Shown: piece by piece, positions 60,181 to 64,000 of the stretch | Position numbering within the stretch: the stretch's first letter is position 1 | How the letters are laid out: every line of letters starts with the position of its first letter | Assembly (NCBI GenBank): GCA_013399305.1 | Contig: VXAI01000021.1 | Span: 2,129,464-2,193,463 of the forward strand | Direction of reading: 5' to 3' | Source of the DNA: Rostratula benghalensis | Lineage: Eukaryota; Chordata; Aves; Charadriiformes; Rostratulidae | DNA: 64,000 nucleotides | Made by a program: the position numbers and the translations under genes | Notes under the pieces: model-generated | Seen by the model: only the letters and a program-made list of their open reading frames with translations | Databases searched by the model: none | What the model was told of the DNA's origin: nothing

Positions 60181-61009
60181 TGTCCAAACAGAACCTCACT
60201 GTACAGAGTACTGTATAAGCTGATAGCAATAAACAAGTCTGCTAGCATCAGCTTGCTATCTCAGCAAGCAAGACAGGTAAAATGGCAAGGAAAGAATATG
60301 TTTGCATTGTCACTCATAAGAGAGGAAACATGATCTCAGACTGAGATCTAAAGAGTGCTGTGTAGTTCTGCTTGCTGTTGCAAGTGTTCACATTCAGATG
60401 GGGCCTATGTGACTCACACAGAATGACAAATGGACTTCTGTCCTGCCCATCATTGCTCAGCATCCTGAAGCTATGCAAGCCCAAAGTGCTCTTTCTGGTT
60501 GACATTGCTCTGGCTCTTATTTACATCATTTCTGACCCCCAAAATGGTCCTTCAGGCTTCCATGTACCACTGAACTCTGAGATATGCCTCTTGGGAACAA
60601 CTCACAAAGAAGGACTACAGTCTCTTTTACATTGCAACAGAGAAATAAGGAGAGACTAAATTATACACGAGCACAATGTACAGTCTTATCTCAGGAACAA
60701 ATGCAGTTCTACTACTTTGAAAATAATCTTGAAATTAAAAAGATTGACTTAAGGTCTTGATAGTAGAAGGGATTTTTTTAATTACTTTTTTCCTACATAT
60801 ACACAAAAGTAGTAACAAAGAGAATACAAATTGGTACAAATATATTTTGCTTTACATATTCTTTGTTCAAGTGGAAGACTACAGCACGTAATTTAATCTC
60901 TTTGCCTGAGCTCATCAGGGGCATGATAAATACTGGACATTAAATTAGAAATCTTCCTTGAAAGCAGAGCAGTCCATGGAAAAGATGTTACAGTCACAGA
61001 AAGACTACT

Positions 61010-61062
61010 GAGATGGACTTGATGATCCCAAGGGTCTTTTCCAACCTGAATGTCTTCATGAG
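61010..61062 (+). mobile_element. Short CR1 LINE 3' tail
   Basis: GAGATGGACTTGATGATCCC, then AAGGGTCTTTTCCAACCTGAA is the standard CR1 tail in plus orientation. The terminal octamers are decayed. Confidence 0.8.
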
Positions 61063-61263
61063 TGTTGAAGACCTTCCTGGGGTGTCAATCCACAAGCAGA
61101 AACCAAAGAAGTTACAGCAAACACCACACTAGCCTCAGCAGCAGCTTTGGTAAAAAAACAGGAAGTGGCTAAATACTGCATGTAGGGGTAGTCCTGCCAT
61201 TAGAAACGATGCACTAAGGTCTAAGATGTTGGATGTGGCTCTAACCTGCTTTCTGCTGGTAGA

Positions 61264-61316
61264 ATCATAGAATGGCCTAGGTTGGAAGGGACCTTTCAGA
61301 TCGCCTAGTCCAACTG
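61264..61316 (-). mobile_element. Short CR1 LINE 3' tail, opposite orientation
   Basis: AATCATAGAATGGCCTAGGTTGGAAGGGACC, followed by GATCGCCTAGTCCAAC, is a reverse-complemented CR1 tail about 200 bp from the plus-strand tail at 61010. Only the last 50 or so bases are present. Confidence 0.82.
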
Positions 61317-64000
61317 GCTGTGTAGTATTTTAACTCCTAAACAATATTTTTATGTATTTTATTTTACTTTTACTCCTCTCATGCTGCTTACAAGGAATTA
61401 AAGGTGCATCAAGCTGCCGGCAAAGCCATCTTTCAGATGAAGAGTAAAACACGATCAGACAGGATATTCTAAGACAACATGTCCCTCTTTACAAGAGGAA
61501 AGCTACTTGACTTCTGGTTAGGCTGGGTTTGGGACGGTTTTATTTTGACAGAAGGGGAGAAGAAAGGCAGGTTTTGTTGTTGTGGTGGGGTCTAGCAAAG
61601 AGACCAAACTGAAAACAAGCTTTTGTGGGTTTTTCACCTAACTTTCAACAAAACTTCAAAGCACAATAACTGAAAACGACTTTTGGAGGTGGGTAACACT
61701 TTCAGTCAAACTATTACGCTCATTTAGTGGCCAGTTTCCTCTGTGTGGGAAGGTAAGTGGGCAGGAGGTTGTCATTTACATAATAATTGAAGGGGAAATA
61801 TGCATTAAACCCCCACAGATTAGCATGGTCCAAAGCATCTGCAGCACCTGAGCTAGTTCCAACACAACAGACCATTTTTGTCAGCAATTCCAGTTCACAG
61901 ACACTAGCCTTTATATAGGTAATCTTCTACAGAGCAACAAATGGACTCTGTTTCAGTGGGAGTAGGAAAGACAACATGGTCCTATAGCTTGTCTCACAAA
62001 TGTAAGGTCCCATGTAATCACTAGGGGTAATGTTATGGGTTGCAGGTGGCTCTAACACGATAAATATGCATCAGAGTTTTACTCAAACCTGTAGAAAGAG
62101 CAGGAGGAAAGCAATGTTCATGATAGACAGTCTCTATAGGGATTACCATAGCTCAGCTGCCTCACACAGGAGAGAGAGGTCTGAGGCATACAGAGCAAGA
62201 GGAAGTGGTCACTGGCAGGATTATTGGGTTATGGGAAATACCAGAAGCAGCTGATATAGCTGGCAGAAAGATTTCTGCTTCTCCACCTGCCAATTTTTTG
62301 CTCTTGTCTCTCTGCTCACTAAAAAACCCATATAGATGTTTTAAAACTTCAGTGAAATCACTTGCAATTACTATTGAAATCCCCAGAATGACACCATCTA
62401 ATCCAAATGGGATAGCACCAAACTAATTTCTAAACTTCTACTAGAAATCATTGCAACAGCCAAACCTGCTCTAGTGAACAAGCAAAATCACCTGTCTATT
62501 GTAAACTAGCAGGTGTGTATATGAATGGAAACCTCTGTCTAGGGCAGTAGAAAATGGAGTGGCTGGACAGTTTATGCTGTCCAGAAGTCCCATCTGCCAT
62601 GATCTCCTACAACATATCCTGCCACCTCTGAAACCTTAAGAAACTTGTCAGCAAAACCACGATTCTGTGACACCAGTTACAAAACCGCTGATATTTTAGC
62701 AGCACCAAGATTTTCACATCAGAGGACTGACACCTTTAGAGTCACAGTTGGCCACTTAAATCCTGAAGTGACAGATATTCATTAAAGAAGGAAGAAATTA
62801 AAAAGTTAAAAATTAAGCGTGTTGAAAACTTTGACAAAATGACCGTGCCTCCTTTGTCTGTTCTTCTGATGTTACAAATTGGGCAGTGGGCACAGTTTGA
62901 ATGCTGGGCTCTTATAATGGCTTACACTTATTTCCCATTCCCCAATATAAATAATAAAGTAGAGAAATGATCCAAAATCACACGTGTCTTCCAAGTATGA
63001 TGCATATCAACTATATCAGGAAAGAACCGTTTATAGACAGCCTAGGAGAGTAATCAGTCTTCAAGGTCATTTAATTCTTCCTCCATTATAGAGATTGTCC
63101 CTAAAAGTGACGTAGACACATCTTCTTGTACCCATTTCACACACAGTACTGAAGTGTGGACCATTTTCATAGCAAACTACATTTGCCAGTACTGTAACAA
63201 AGTGGGAGAAGCCTCTATTTGTGCAGCACAACTGGCCTGTTTTACATATAACCAGTATTCTCCTGCACAGATACCTGCTTTAAGCTAAATATCTTGTGCT
63301 TTTTACAAAGCTATGCAAAAAAAGTCAGGAAGCAAAAAGGCAAAAAAAGCGAGGAAGAGGTGAGTCTGAATCCCTGGAGTGTTGGTATCCAGCACTGAGA
63401 GACCAAGATGAGCAAGATATCCTACGACTCTTCTTGGCAGATATCAGATCCAATTTACTGTGCTCATGGTGGTTGAATCAAGTGCCTTGGCAGTAACACC
63501 TACAAATTTAGCTTGAAAAGCAAGATGGCAAGAAGGCTAGGAAGACATCTGCTTGGGAAGAAAAAAAAAGGTCTGACATCAAAAAATTACCAGTTCACAT
63601 CCCAGCTAGCATGACTGAACTCCCTGGCTCTGAATTTGCATCTCTGCACTTGGTATTCTAATGCCTGGTGATGCGCTCTGATCTTTGTTCATTTACTTGT
63701 CCTGTCTGACTGGAAATTATGTTTTGGCAACAACCTGCTATTTGCTGTGGCACCACAGCCATAAACGTCCTTTAAGACATGCTGAGACTTAGATTGCCAA
63801 ATTCTTATGCTAGCCCTTCTACTCTCATTGACAGATGAGTATCTAGATGCTTACCTCCTTTTAAAAAAGCCTAGGTTCTGAGTTTTGATAACATTTTTTT
63901 CAATATTGATTTTTAAAAAACTTCCTGCTATCTACCACTTGAACAGGCAGTGATTCCTGATACTACTGGGAAAAGCTTTTACATTCACTAAACTCTAGTG
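61317..64000. other. Distal upstream flank, nothing recognised
   Basis: Unique AT-rich sequence. The short open frames (for example 62030-62254 and 63296-63496 on the plus strand) lack recognisable domains or paired splice sites. No RNA gene or terminator was identified. Confidence 0.5.

Noticed and set aside
1..64000. CRISPR arrays, operons, insertion sequences or phage-like modules
   Set aside because: The only regular repeats are vertebrate microsatellites, CR1 copies and the FN3 exon duplication; gene structure is intron-containing and eukaryotic.

Overview
This is vertebrate, almost certainly bird, nuclear DNA. Several CR1 retrotransposon copies carry the typical avian 3' ends (direct octamers of the ATTCTRTG type). 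Genes are split by GT-AG introns. A GC-rich CpG island of about 1.3 kb sits in AT-rich surroundings. Nothing bacterial or viral was seen.

The window holds one recognisable gene, on the minus strand: the 5' part of a type R3 receptor protein tyrosine phosphatase, best matched to PTPRJ (DEP-1, called supporting-cell antigen in birds). Exon 1 lies in the CpG island. It encodes a Leu/Pro-rich signal peptide behind a strong Kozak start at 55808 and ends at a good donor (GAG|GTGAGA). An intron of about 50 kb follows. Then come a Ser/Thr/Asn-rich N-terminal exon (5450-5617) and three near-identical fibronectin type III (FN3) exons of 267 bp each (4460-4726, 3642-3908, 2824-3090). The first 16 bases of a fourth FN3 exon lie at 1-16, and the gene runs off the low-coordinate end. 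The remaining FN3 domains, membrane segment and phosphatase domain are outside the window. Exon 1 ends in phase 0 while the N-terminal exon begins in phase 1, so an exon seems to be missing. A 73-bp candidate at 34101-34173 has exactly the phases needed.

Layout by region. 1-4739: tandem FN3 exon array; the oldest intron is split by a 2.2-kb decayed CR1. 4740-5617: start of the array and the N-terminal exon. 5618-55733: long AT-rich intron with sparse CR1 tails, one tRNA-derived SINE relic, microsatellites and homopolymers. 55195-56475: CpG-island promoter with GC boxes, a YY1-like site and upstream ORFs. 56476-64000: upstream flank with an old L3/CR1-like repeat, two short CR1 tails and one possible unassigned exon.

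The most interesting signal is in the FN3 array. The middle exon is a precise hybrid of its two neighbours, and the two introns beside it differ at only about 4 of 551 sites by eye. This is the signature of a recent unequal crossover inside an exon. A perfect 25-bp inversion separates the intron copy at the window edge from the other copies. No new enzymatic or defence-type system is visible.
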